Assembly (NCBI GenBank): GCA_018697195.1
Contig: CM031859.1
Coordinates: forward strand, 58,707,195-58,771,194
Origin: Certhia americana
Taxonomy: Eukaryota; Chordata; Aves; Passeriformes; Certhiidae
Direction: 5' to 3'
DNA length: 64,000 nt
Within the stretch, counting starts at the first letter, position 1. Every line of letters begins with the position of its first letter. The notes beneath the pieces were generated by a model that worked only from the letters and a program-made list of their open reading frames with translations, was not told the origin of the DNA and made no database searches. This document shows positions 35,210 through 47,500 of the stretch, piece by piece. The position numbers were made by a program, and so were the translations under genes.

Positions 35210-35600
35210 AGATTCAGGCAGCGAAGCAGTTTGTCAGTTGCAAAAGGGAGGAGAAATTGAACAAAGGCGGCTTTATTTTTCTCTGTGTATCTGTTACCAA
35301 AGTGAAGTTATTAAAACACATTTTTAATTTAAAAATGAGTTATTCTGTGCTACGCGGAGCTGAGTGTTGAATTTTCAGTGCATTTGCTAATTGGTTGGTA
35401 ATTGTAAATCAGCCGTCAGCAGGCAGTGACCTGGCAGCGCCACTGGCTGCCGGCCCCATCCATCTCCTCGCAGCGCTGCCCTAAGTGGCTGAGCTGCAGT
35501 GCCGGCCCGAGCACCAGAGCTCTTCGGGGAAAAAGGGACAGGATAATTATGACATTGAATTTTTATTGAACGGACATCACCACCTAGGCATGGTTTTGTT
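35210..35600. promoter_or_regulatory. Candidate conserved non-coding element / enhancer
   Basis: A complex, non-repetitive block. A SOX-like GAACAAAGG occurs at about 35259. TTGCTAATTGGTTGGTAATTG lies at about 35386. A short GC-rich patch at 35405-35530 stands out against the AT-rich intron. Open frames across it show no protein identity. The enhancer reading is an inference from composition and motif clustering. Confidence 0.3.
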
Positions 35601-38600
35601 TTGGACAGCCTCCAAAGCTTCGTGTGTTTGGTTTGTGAACCTCTAATGATCTGAATCCACTTCTTTTCATATTGCTCATATATTACCACCTTTCTACAAA
35701 GGATTAAAATGCAGGAATGCAGGTTTGTAAATTGAATTGCCAACTTACCAGCTGAGTGGTAAGTTGTCTTTGGCACAGGATGCCACAGTTTGATTCCTGG
35801 CTGGATTTTTACTCCTGTGACATGAATATTAAATAAGGAGAGCCTAGCTATGCTTGTTAAAACTGTGTAGCATGTACCTACTTTAGATATCATACATATA
35901 TATATATAAAAAATATATAATTTTGCCAGAAGTTTCAGAAGATGAATCTCAGCACTTTCTGGAAATTGGACTGCTTTACAGTGTCACATTGAATTTATGA
36001 AAAGCGCAAGGCACTTCCAAAAACGTGATTGGTTAAAAAATACTGGGTCTTAAAACACATACTGTGCTCAGTTTTAAGTATTGTGCAGAGATAGCATTGA
36101 GTAGATGGATTATGAGGGTGGAAGTGCCACACTGTAGGAAGGGTGGGAAGCATCAATGAGAGAGATTGTTCTTATTTTAAGTTGTAGTTTGCTGTTGCCC
36201 AAAGATAGCTGAGGGTGTCAGCTCTGTTTCCTTGGATGAAACAAGAAGGCTTTTTGTTAAACTGTGAAGATTTTTGAATTTTGAAGAAGACCTTGAAATG
36301 TGAAGTCTGGCTCTTTGTCAGCAAGTGTTGTGGCTTGAGGTTAGAACTATGGGACTTGACAGATTTTAACTTGAAGACTCTGCTGCAGAATGCTGCAAAT
36401 GAAGAAATAAAGATGAAAAACAACACCCTAAAGATGGAGCTAAAATTAATGAAAGTGGTGGAATTGAAGATAATTGCCTAGATGTAGTTAGCTGGTCTAT
36501 GTCATATTGCAGCAGAGAATAGTGTGTTCCAGCCTTCAGCCCAGAGGTGGAATAGCTCTCTCTCAGGAAGGGAGGACTCTGGCATAAGCACTAAAAGATT
36601 AAAGAGGATGAAAAAGATGAAATGTTATCAGGTGCAGCCAGCCTACATATCAGCAGCATGGGTGTCAAGCACAGCCTGCTAACCAGTTTCAAAAGGGGTA
36701 TCTATGAAATGCTGCAGACGTTCTCTTACTACTGCTGCTTGGTCTAGACATGCTTGACACCAAACATGAAGGTGCAAATAAACCCCCAGATTCTCTTAAA
36801 ATTCTGTGTGGAAACTGCAGGATGTTGAAGTGACTATGGAAGGTGTGGAATATGTTCTGCAAAGGACTGAAAAGAGAAAGCGGATCCCCTAAGTGAGTTT
36901 GGAACTCATCTCTGATGAGTTATCATTGATGAGGCCCAGCACAACACACCGAGCCTTACTTAAGGGGCACAGTTTGAAATCCAGGCAATCTCTTTACACT
37001 AGTACAGCTAAAGATAAAGGGGTCTAGCTATATAAATGGCCATATAGGAAAGGCAGGTTGATTGTGATAAAAGTAATGGCAACCTGAGATTTTCGCTTTC
37101 TTTTCTGACAGTTAACAAGAGAGATACGGATTTGTCATGTGAAGATGGGTGATAGCCTCCTGGGACAAAGTGCTAAGCAGTTTGAAGAGTACTGCAGCAT
37201 TTTGTAAGATTTTAAGGGCATGTCCTATTAACTCAATGTGAGTCAAACAAATACATAAAGCATTTGGACTGCTTTAACACCTATATAAAAGGGAAGGTAT
37301 GAGAAAGGAATGTGATACAAAAGCAGTCCTGTGCTTAATTTATAGGATTGCAGACTTGACATATCTCTTGTCATGATGCATTAATATGGAAAATGAATTA
37401 CTTAAAAAGAGATTTTTATATTATTAGGAAGCTTTGGATTTTGTTTCTTTCCCATTCACCTTCAGTGGGAGAGGGGGGAAGAAGGCAAGGGAAAGGTGGG
37501 AGCAAGATGACCCGTGCTTATGTTGTCAGTCTTCATGAATGAAACACAAGTTGCAACAAGGCTTTAAGATGCTTGCATAGAAGTCTTAGTACTGCTATCT
37601 CATAATCTTGTGAACTCTCTCTCTTGGTTTGCATGGGGTGAATGTAATTTTTGGATTATTAGCACTCCTTACCCAGGGAATTTATGTAAAACCGGAAAGC
37701 AGAAAAACATTCTTTCAGATTTAACTTTCAGTTTCTAATATCTTAGATATCACTTGGAATTACAAAGAGATAAGGTCAAAATTGAAACTCCTAATATACA
37801 GGGATAGCTAGCATCTGAAAACTTCAGGCTTGATTTTGCAGTACATCTCACTGTGAGTGAAATGCTATCTGAGTAATAAGATCTGATTATAAAGACAATA
37901 ATTTGCTTTTCATTTAACTTCTTTTTTGCTTCACACCCTTTCTGGACCTCAGTCAAGCAAGTGATGATGCCATGATCAGTTCCTTCTGGCTTTAGTTCAG
38001 TTGCCCTCTCAAAGTGCTTTAGTGCTGTGTGATGTAGAAAAAGCTTCTGCCGCTTTGTAGACATTTTTGCTAAAGAGACCTCAAAATCCAGGTCAAAAGA
38101 AGGGGCTTTTTTCTCACCAGTGGTGTTGCTTTTTCATTATAATAGCATGCAGTATTTTATTTTGTGCTGAATTTCATTAAGTTTAGAAATCATATACTTG
38201 AAATATTCACTTACAGGTTTTGAAAGTTTTCATCAAAGTCTGAAAGCTTGGATTTATGAATATGTTGAAAGAATTGAATGGTGTGATGTGCCTGTTTAAT
38301 CAGATGATCATTGCCTAATTGATTTTTTTTTAGCATGCATTAAAATTCCTTGTGTACTTGATGGACTGGAACAACAACTTATTGTGTAAATAGGATCGTG
38401 TTGCTATAATGCATAGTAAATTCTTTATGAAGATATTTGCATGGATATGTACAACAGCCATTCCTAATAGCTATTTAAAAGGGAACATTTCAGTACTGAT
38501 GATGCAGTTGCCTTAGTGTCTTGAGCCTGCTTGCTGTAAGACAAATTATGAGGCCTGAGCCCCGGTCAGTTCTTCGTCTTTTTTTTGCTATAGAAATACT

Positions 38601-41082
38601 GTGAGATGAAAGGGTGCTAATCACTTGAGCCTTTAACTTTTTTTTTATATTCCTGATTTGCAGAATTCAAAACCAAACGTTATCAGAGTCCTCACTGTTT
38701 TAAGAATAGAACTAATTCCATTTGCATCCTTTTTTGATATACAGATTATTTTGAGGTGTAAGGAAAATAGGCCTGTTGTCTTATATGGCAAATTTCAATG
38801 TGGAGTAACTTTGGGTTTTTTTTAAAGTGGTAAAAAAGTTGTAAAACATATGAATATGTAGCAAGGATTTATTGTAATGGAAACTGCAAGTAAACCAGAA
38901 CTATAGTGGCAGCAGCATGATTGCATCATTTAGGAAAGGGTTTACAGTGCCCGTATTGGGTAATGTCCCAGGTTGGAAATGTCGAATTTACGCCAAGGAA
39001 ATCAGTTGGCTGTTGGCTTGGTAGATAGAGTTTTAAAGCTAGCAAACACACGTGTTTACTGCTGGTTGTGTGAAGTCATTTTAATTCTAAAAGATTGAAG
39101 TATGCTAAGAAAGTGAGGCTTACTCTCATATTTTGCTCTGAACCATTGACTTAAAATGCTGTGTGTATACACAGCAAGTGCTGGTCAAGTGGTTACCTTT
39201 TTGTTCTTCTGTCTGTATAATTGCCCTCACCACCTAGATGATACTGAATACATTGCGGTTTTTTCCTTCTAAGTAGGTGTTAGCACAATTGATGTTAGTC
39301 TTGTTAAAGAGTGAAGATGCCGAAAATAAGCACTGTTTTCAGTTCTTAGTCTATTTATTTTGTAAGAACAGAGAATGAATCAATGTGATTGAATCTCAAA
39401 AACAACCAGCAGAGGACAAAATAGTGAGATGTGTTGCTTTTTCTGAAAGATTGATAGATGCATTTGATGCACACACATAAGAAGGGAGTGTGGAGCTTTG
39501 ATCAGCATGTGCTTCAGAAGTACATTTTTCCAGATTTTTGTTTGATTTATCTTGGGGGTTTGGGAGGCATTTGTTTTTCTTTTGGTTTGGTATGGCTTTT
39601 GTGGGGTGTGTGTGTGTGTTCTATTTGGATTTTTGTTTGCTTGCTTCATTTATTTTGTTTCTTTTTTTTTTCACTGGGCATTTATTTTGGAGCTGTCACT
39701 AGCAGATTATGGACCAACTTTATTAATTCCTGGAAAGCAGAAATGTTGAAATTCTAAATGTTTTTTTTTTTCAACTTCCTGTTCTGTAAAAAACATAAAT
39801 ACTTTTAATTAAAATAATTCCTCAGTAATATTTTATTTGAATGATAGATCTGCTGTCCTGTTGAACTTTTATAAACCTCTAGGAAAAAAAAATCAGTTAA
39901 GTAAGTAGAACTGCTGCTTCCTGAAGAATGTAAAGTTTGAAACAGAAAAAGGGACAAGAAGTCATAGCTAGTTGTCTTTCATGTAAGGTCATCTTAAAGA
40001 ATGGGTCTTTTGATAGTCAAGTGTTAATAATTGGGAAGAAAAGTTGCTGCTCTTTGTCATGTAAAAAATAGGATTTTTAAATTTCAGATTTAGGAAAATG
40101 CTAAGTACTGTGCTTGTGCAGACTGTAGGAAAATGTTTAGCATGGTTCTTTCTTTTGGGTATATTAAGCCTCATTGACTAAATTGAAAAAAAAGGCTGCT
40201 ACTTTAGTTCATGGCAGGATAAGGCTTTATGTTGTATTGTCTCCTTTAGAATTATCCCTTCTATTCAGTGTAATTCACTCTATAGAGGGAGGTGAGCACA
40301 GATTACAGATAATCACAGAATCAAATTCCACGTAAGTTTGTGGTCCTTATGATAGTTTAGCTCTTCATCGTAATGCTGGTCATCTGAGATTGTTTACTGA
40401 AGAAAATCCCTAAAGTAACGGAATTGCATTATTATGGTAAATAGAAACATTTCAGTAGCTTCCATCATTCTTTGAAACAGTGCAGAAAAAAATGTAGGTT
40501 GAAAAGGGAAAAGAACTGATCTTTCAGCTGGTGAGAGATGGCTCAGAAATGAGACTGGGTCAACATTTTTATTTGTTGAATTACCATGTAATGATGTTCA
40601 GTAAATGCTATTTTTTTACATCCAAACTGGAGTAAGAGGCAGACAGCATTTGTACAGAAAGTGTGTAAGAATGATCAATGTATTATGACAAATGAAATAT
40701 ATTTTTGTTACTGCTAAACGATTGTCATTTAGCTGGAATATTTAATAGCTGTAATCACATTTGTTGTTCTGCTTAGAAGTGGGGGCATGAGAGAGGAAAA
40801 CACACAAGCCCTCTGTGTTGTTGTTCTATAAAAGGTTGTTAAAAGAAGCAGCAGTTATTTTGTTACTGGGAGCCTGGTTTGCTAGCAGAATTAGCTGTCA
40901 GTCTGCACTGGAGTTAGGCAGGAAATAGATTTTGGTGATCAGGAGTGGAGAACAGAGAGCCATTTGCTGCTTCACTAGGAAGGTACAAAATCATTTACTT
41001 ACGAACAGCTCATTTTACATGGCAGCAGGAGACATGAGTTTATTTACATTTGAAATAAAATAAGCATCTTGCTTTAAGAAAA
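35601..41082. other. Intron 2 segment with no gene recognised
   Basis: AT-rich intronic DNA. An 11-base perfect inverted repeat (36661-36671 and 36751-36761) and a GT-rich stretch near 39604-39620 are the only structures noted. No exon was identified. Confidence 0.55.
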
Positions 41083-41482
41083 NNNNNNNNNNNNNNNNNN
41101 NNNNNNNNNNNNNNNNNNNNNNNNNNNNNNNNNNNNNNNNNNNNNNNNNNNNNNNNNNNNNNNNNNNNNNNNNNNNNNNNNNNNNNNNNNNNNNNNNNNN
41201 NNNNNNNNNNNNNNNNNNNNNNNNNNNNNNNNNNNNNNNNNNNNNNNNNNNNNNNNNNNNNNNNNNNNNNNNNNNNNNNNNNNNNNNNNNNNNNNNNNNN
41301 NNNNNNNNNNNNNNNNNNNNNNNNNNNNNNNNNNNNNNNNNNNNNNNNNNNNNNNNNNNNNNNNNNNNNNNNNNNNNNNNNNNNNNNNNNNNNNNNNNNN
41401 NNNNNNNNNNNNNNNNNNNNNNNNNNNNNNNNNNNNNNNNNNNNNNNNNNNNNNNNNNNNNNNNNNNNNNNNNNNNNNNNNN
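41083..41482. other. Assembly gap of 400 N
   Basis: Exactly 400 unknown bases. The size may be an estimate. The right edge is a 40-base T run, which suggests that a homopolymer or repeat caused the break. Confidence 1.

Positions 41483-41522
<40 letters not shown>
41483..41522. repeat. Poly-T run of 40 at the gap edge
   Basis: An uninterrupted T40 tract abuts the N gap. It could be a real microsatellite, the poly-A tail of a minus-strand retroposon lying in the gap, or an extension artefact of gap filling. Confidence 0.95.
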
Positions 41523-41528
<6 letters not shown>

Positions 41529-44500
41529 TGGTATGAGTTTCTCAGAAGATGCTATCTTTTGTCTGTAAATTTGGACTTTCTCAAAGGAAGCAAGGGAGGC
41601 AACAGAGTATGCTTTTTAAAAAATAGGGAGTGTGTTTCCCACAGCTGAAAATAGGGCTGAAGATAAGGGGAAATCAGTGGGAAATTTGCTGTGACTTCAT
41701 TGGAACCACAGTTTCACTTCAGGGCCACATTGCTGGGGTTGGGTGATTTGTCTTTAGTTGATATCAGGGTAGGCAGAATTAATCTGCTATGTCGATTGAA
41801 GAGAATTTCAGAATGAGACAGGTCAGTACCGTTAATTTTGGTCACCCTGGGATAGTCAGGTAGTTTTCTTCTTGGAACAATAGGCCTTTCAAAAAAAATT
41901 TGATGTTTTAGAAGTTCGAGACTAGACTCCTATTGCTAGCAGCAACTTTTATTTTTTTTGCAGACAGGGATTTATGTTAGATTTAGCTTCTTCAGTAAAA
42001 CTTGTACAGAAATTACAGTGGGAGAGTTAGTACTGCAAAAAAACAAAAGTATTTTCCATACCTTTTTTTTATCTAGTCAGTCTTAAATTACATGGGTTCC
42101 ATGCAGTACAATTCAAACTTGCTCAATAACCTGCTTTAATTTTTCACGTTTTATCACCGAGAACATTAAAACTTTTGGTGGGAGTAGACGAGTTATAAAA
42201 CCTTTGAAAAAATCTTGAATAATTTTATTTGAGACTATTTTAATTCTCTGTCGATAATATTTTCTAACACTTGTGTTTGTTTATATATTGCATTGCTCCT
42301 TATAAGTATTCTAACTGGGCACATCTAAAAATCCTAATGTAAATACTGTAAGCTTTTGGCGTTTTGTTGTCTTTCAAGACAGATGAAAGAAAGATTTAAG
42401 AACTTAAGGAATAGCTCAAATCTTCAGCTCATGCAATCTCTGTAGGCTTTTATTCTTCTGCTACCTTGGGTGACCCCATTTTTGGGTACTTCTGGTACTT
42501 GTTCATTGCTTTTCCTAAAATAGAAAAAATGTGTTAAATTCTTGAATCCTTGCTGATAACGTATTTCATCTCTGAATCTTATAAAGTCTTTAGGGGGTGT
42601 GGAAGAGTACCAACAAGAAAATCAGCGTCTGTTTTATTTCTTTGTGCATTCCATTTTTTTTCTTCTCTTCTGAATATTATTTCTTGGTAATGCTGTTTGC
42701 ATTTGAGTGTAAGAGCGAGACACATACCAGTTAATAAACAATTCAGTGCCTAGACATTATTAGAAATCATATTTGAATCTTATATCCAAATACATGTTTA
42801 GGAAAGTAAGTGGACTTATTTTTGTTATGTACATCAAAGGGACAAATTACACTTGCTTGTTAATTTTTTTCATAGAACAGTGAAGAGTTTCTGCGTATTT
42901 CTTGGCGAACTCTAATATAACTTGTCTTTTGGGACAAGAGTCTAATCAAAATAAACAAGGTTTATATAGCCACTTAGGGAAGATGTTGTTTTATAGAAGT
43001 AACATTAGTTATCTGGAGTCTATATACATGTGTGTTTTACAGGCTTTGTTGGCAAAGATCTGCTTTACAGGACAGGTTAGTGGAAACAACCTGTTCTTTC
43101 CACAAGATTGTCTCTCTGTTTTGTGCTCAGCAAGTTGTCCTTAACAGAAACAAGCGCCTAAGACACGTACTGAAAACAGACTGAGCCTGAGCATGGATAA
43201 AGCAAGCTGGGCTGCTCAGTAAGGACTTCTGCTTTTAGCTACTCCTGCCCCTCCTCAGACACTCCACTGCTTGCCTCTGCTGTCTCTGCTGACTCTCTGA
43301 GCTGGCAGCACTGAAAATTGGCATGTGTTTTTTTGACTCTCCTGCTGTACAGGAGGATGTTTTAAAGGACAGATGCAAATTGACTGGTTTGTATTTTTCA
43401 TTGGTTTCATTTTATTGCTGGTTGGCAAAACTGAGGAAAATCAGAGGCCAAGATAACCCCCTGCAGGTTTGAGAAGTGTGTGCTTAGTAGATTTATGGCC
43501 CTTTTATGTTTGGAAAGTTATTCTAGGGAGGAAACTATTATTTTAAAAATGAACCTTAAGTCCTGCAGAAAATTATACTTTAGACCTCGTGTTCACAAAA
43601 AATCCTACTTGATGCTGGAGAACAGGCAGGTGGGTTTTTAGTCCTCTGGGGTAATCTGTGAGAAATTCCATGTATCCTTCTCAAACTGAAGATTGTTTTA
43701 TGACCTGAATAAATATGCAGTTTTGCAGCAAGTTGTGAAGGGTAGATTCAGTAAATGCCAGGATTGTGTGGGGTATTTGGCCTTTTCTGCTTTGATTTTA
43801 TATATCACAAGAAAAATAATGGGTTTTAATATTCCTTTAGGCTTATAACACCAGGGTTACAAAAGGAGCATAACCACAAAAAGTAACTGAAGAATATCCA
43901 GGGAAAGATCAGATATACTTTGGGTGTATTAGGTGTAGGCTTTTCTTTCTTCTTTCTCTCTTGTGTTCTGTCATCCCATTTTTGTCTTTCACATGTAGAA
44001 CTGACTAAAAATACACTCCTATTCTTGGCATGCATTAATATCTTGTAAAACAGAATAAAAATTTGACAAAATAGCAGAACCCTGTGTACGTGTGAGTTGC
44101 TGTTTCTTTACTGGAGTTGCTTTAGACCTGCTTGCAGGAACTTAGAAACTTCAGCTTTCTTCATATCTGGTTAAAAAAAAAAAAAAAAGAATTAAAAAGA
44201 GTTAAAGCATTAACCTGGTTGTTAGACTGCTGTTTTTAGAAATGTGGAAAGATCTATATTACATGTAGCATGCTTAGTGGAGAAAACATGTTTTTACTTG
44301 AAAAATATTTATTATACATGGACCTGATGTTATGTATTGTACTTCTAGACACAGGCGAGAATGGCTGTGTCCTGAATTCTTTCAGGTAATAAACTGAAAT
44401 GATCACAATATTTTAAGAAATATTTGCTGAAAGAAAGGAGAGAGCACTCTGGCATTTGGTGTTGATCTTGTGATGAAACGCTCCAAATGATAGGGTTTCA

Positions 44501-47500
44501 TATTGTCTTGTGGTTTTGTTGGGTACTTTTTACTGCCTTAGAGGTGTGACATTTCTATTTGCAATACCAAATGGTAATTTCTGTGAAAAAGGTGGGTGCA
44601 AATTCTTAAGTGAGGGTTTGGTAAAAGGCATGAAAGGAAGCCTGGGACTAGTAGAAAAGCAGAATCAGCAGTGCTAGTTCTGATTGTACAAGGAATGATC
44701 ATCCACTTCCTGTGTGTCAATAAAAATGCAGGAGAGCACCTTTCTTGACACAGGGGTTGCTGAAACATCAGTGCTGTCTTTTTTTGTAATACTCCTGTGG
44801 ATGTTTTTGCACAAAGTGGTATCTGTCAGAGCTTGAAATATTCTTGCACAGTTTCCTTTGAACAGGTAGCACAGGACAAGTTCTAGCACATAGCTGCTTG
44901 ACATGGGGCCGCCTACCGCAGGGAAGGAATGCCTTGCTTACATATGTCTGAGCTGATGTGCTGAGAACTTTGCCAGTCATTTTGCCAGTTACATACTGGG
45001 CTGTAAATAATTACTGAACTTCCATTTTGAATCACAGATTATTTTTTTTTTCCCTTTTTTTGCCTCCTCCTTTAAAATAAAACCGTAGCAGTGGGAAATA
45101 CTGTGAATCCTTTAACACTTTGCGATTACCCTGGAGATGTTTTTACAATGAATGTAACATATATCTGCACATCTTTATTGCTATGCCGTCTTCATTTTTG
45201 AAATGCAGTATTTGTTGTCCTTTTGTTGCTTTCACTAGTACTGTTCATCTAATAACCACCTGGTGTGGGATGTGTGAAATTACAAAGGGAAACAAATTTG
45301 TGAATGGTTCACCTAAAAAATGCAATAATAATACTAAGACTTAATATCTTCTGGAAAAAGGATGCCTTTCCTTTCTTATTTTTGTAAACTTGGCAATAGA
45401 TTGCAGGTGAAATTTGAACAGTGGTTGAAAACAGCATACTCTTGTTTTCGCACACCTGCTGGAGTTCTTATCTATGCTGTTAACATCTTGGTGTGGAAAT
45501 TGCGATATTCATATAGGAGGTTTTGATATGTTGTGAAAATCCCAATTGTGTTCAAAAAAGGCAGAATGAATTGGGCGGTAGGACTCCTTGACAGGATGTG
45601 AATTCATTCTTGTCCCTTAATTTTCCCTACGTTTGAAGTCAGTGTAAGTGCTTATTGGAGCAAACAACATACAGCAGTGTATTTGTGTACAGTTGCCTTG
45701 AGGGATTTTTCTTTTTTTTTTTTTTTTCCTTACAATTCCCTGTCTTGGAGCAACTTTCTCTGTTTACTTGCAGTTGAAATGAGCCTTGCAAACATATTTG
45801 TCAGCTGAAGCAGAGGTGTATATGTTTGTCCATATTTCTATGTTAATATTGTTCATTACACACTATATTCACTCGTGGAAAATTAGGTGAGTAATGAAAG
45901 CCTGAAACCTCATTCTGGACAGAGGTGTTATGGATGCTTGGTCAGTATTCTGCTTGCTCTCCCACTGCCTTATATGATTTTTAGTGATATTTGCCTAAGG
46001 TTGTGCTATTCATGTCAGTTTTGCACTTACCGCTGCAGTTTCCAATTGGAGGCACAGAAGGCTTCCCATTTGGGTGTAGGAGTGAGCTACCAGCCCTTCC
46101 TGTGGCAGCCTGTCCCTTCATGGAGTTATTTAGTAGGAAACTGCAGTGGCTATGAGCTGATCTGTCTCAAAGGCCTCCCTTTCTGCTTGGGAGACAGCTG
46201 AGGTTAATGTAGTGACAGAAGGGCACAGGGTTGTGGAAAAATTTTGACCTGTATTAACAAAAAATACATCTTGAAACAGCAATCATTTGGATGGAGCTAT
46301 GTTTTGATAACTATTAAGAAAAGACTTGACATGTGAAAATAAGTGTACAGATGCAAATCTTAAAAAAAAAAAAAAAGTTGCTAATCTTTCTCCTGAACAA
46401 AGCTGGTGATGATATGTGGCTGGCTACAGTCTTTTGGTATCTTTGTCTGGACTTGTTGTACCTTTGGACACCCTACATTACCACTGATTTAGAACTGAAA
46501 TCATACTGCATATCAAAGCAGTAGTTCGTTTTGGATTTGGGTTTTTTTTGGGTTTTTTTTTTTTTTGGTTTGGTTTGGTTTTTTAGAACAAAAGTACTAT
46601 CTCAGAAATTTCAAGGTAGCAGAAACAAGTAGACTGCTGTCAGATTGGAGAAGTCTGAAGCTGTGAAGCTTGAATTGTTCCACTGACCAGAAAATATACC
46701 TAGACAGGCCTTTTCTGACATAAAGAAGAAAAGTTTGGCTTACACAGTTGGTGCTCTAGAGACTCCCAGAAGATGATTACCAAAGGACGTTCTGACATCT
46801 CAGAACATCCCATGAGGTAGGAGAAAACCCGCTTTTTCCATTCAGTGCAAGAAATCTAGGACCTCTCCTTTTTCCATTCCCTTTCCCCAGCTGCATTTTG
46901 GCTGTCCTGTCAGTCAGCTGTGGTGGAGGAATTCACCTAAGTAAGGTAGGGTTTTAGTAAGGTAGGGTTTTGATGCTAGTTGCCAGGAGGCAGAAGCTTT
47001 TTAAAAGCCTCTTTATCCAGTCGTTTGGCTCAAAAGGCCTTCCTTCCTGATAAGCAGTACAAAAGCAAAGATCCTGCAAGTGTCCCACTGATAGGGTGAA
47101 TAACTTTATGTGGGTGGCTTTTTCGAGAAGCTGGTTATTGTCTGCAAGGGAAAGTGAGCAAGCATGTTCTGAGGCTGAGCTCCCCCTGGTAAGCAGAGAA
47201 GGTATTTCTTAGGGTCACTTTGGCTTGAGTGAGTAGAAGAGCTGAGAGTTGGGGCAGTGGGGGTGGAGGGTGACATTACAGGAACGTGTAAGCATACATT
47301 GAGATTGAAATGATGGTTTTGTGAACAGCAGTGATCAAGGAAGTAAACATGATAAGAGGGATGCACACCACACACCCCCATTTAATTGCCTATTCTCTAA
47401 TGCTGTCAGGCTGGATAATACCCAAAAGAATCTGAAATTTCTCATTTACAATTACAAATTCCGTCTGCTTGGTATTACTTGAAATCTAGTGGAAAGGTTC

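Noticed and set aside
40305..40330. AATCACAGAATCA as a CR1 3' tail
   Set aside because: Too short, and the following sequence does not follow the CR1 pattern.
7683..44090. Shared 17-mer AGCAGAACCCTGTGTAC at about 7683 and 44073
   Set aside because: Flanks do not match, and one such coincidence is not surprising in 64 kb.
46940..46971. TAGGG-containing repeat as interstitial telomere sequence
   Set aside because: The unit is 16 bases and occurs only twice; it is not a TTAGGG array.
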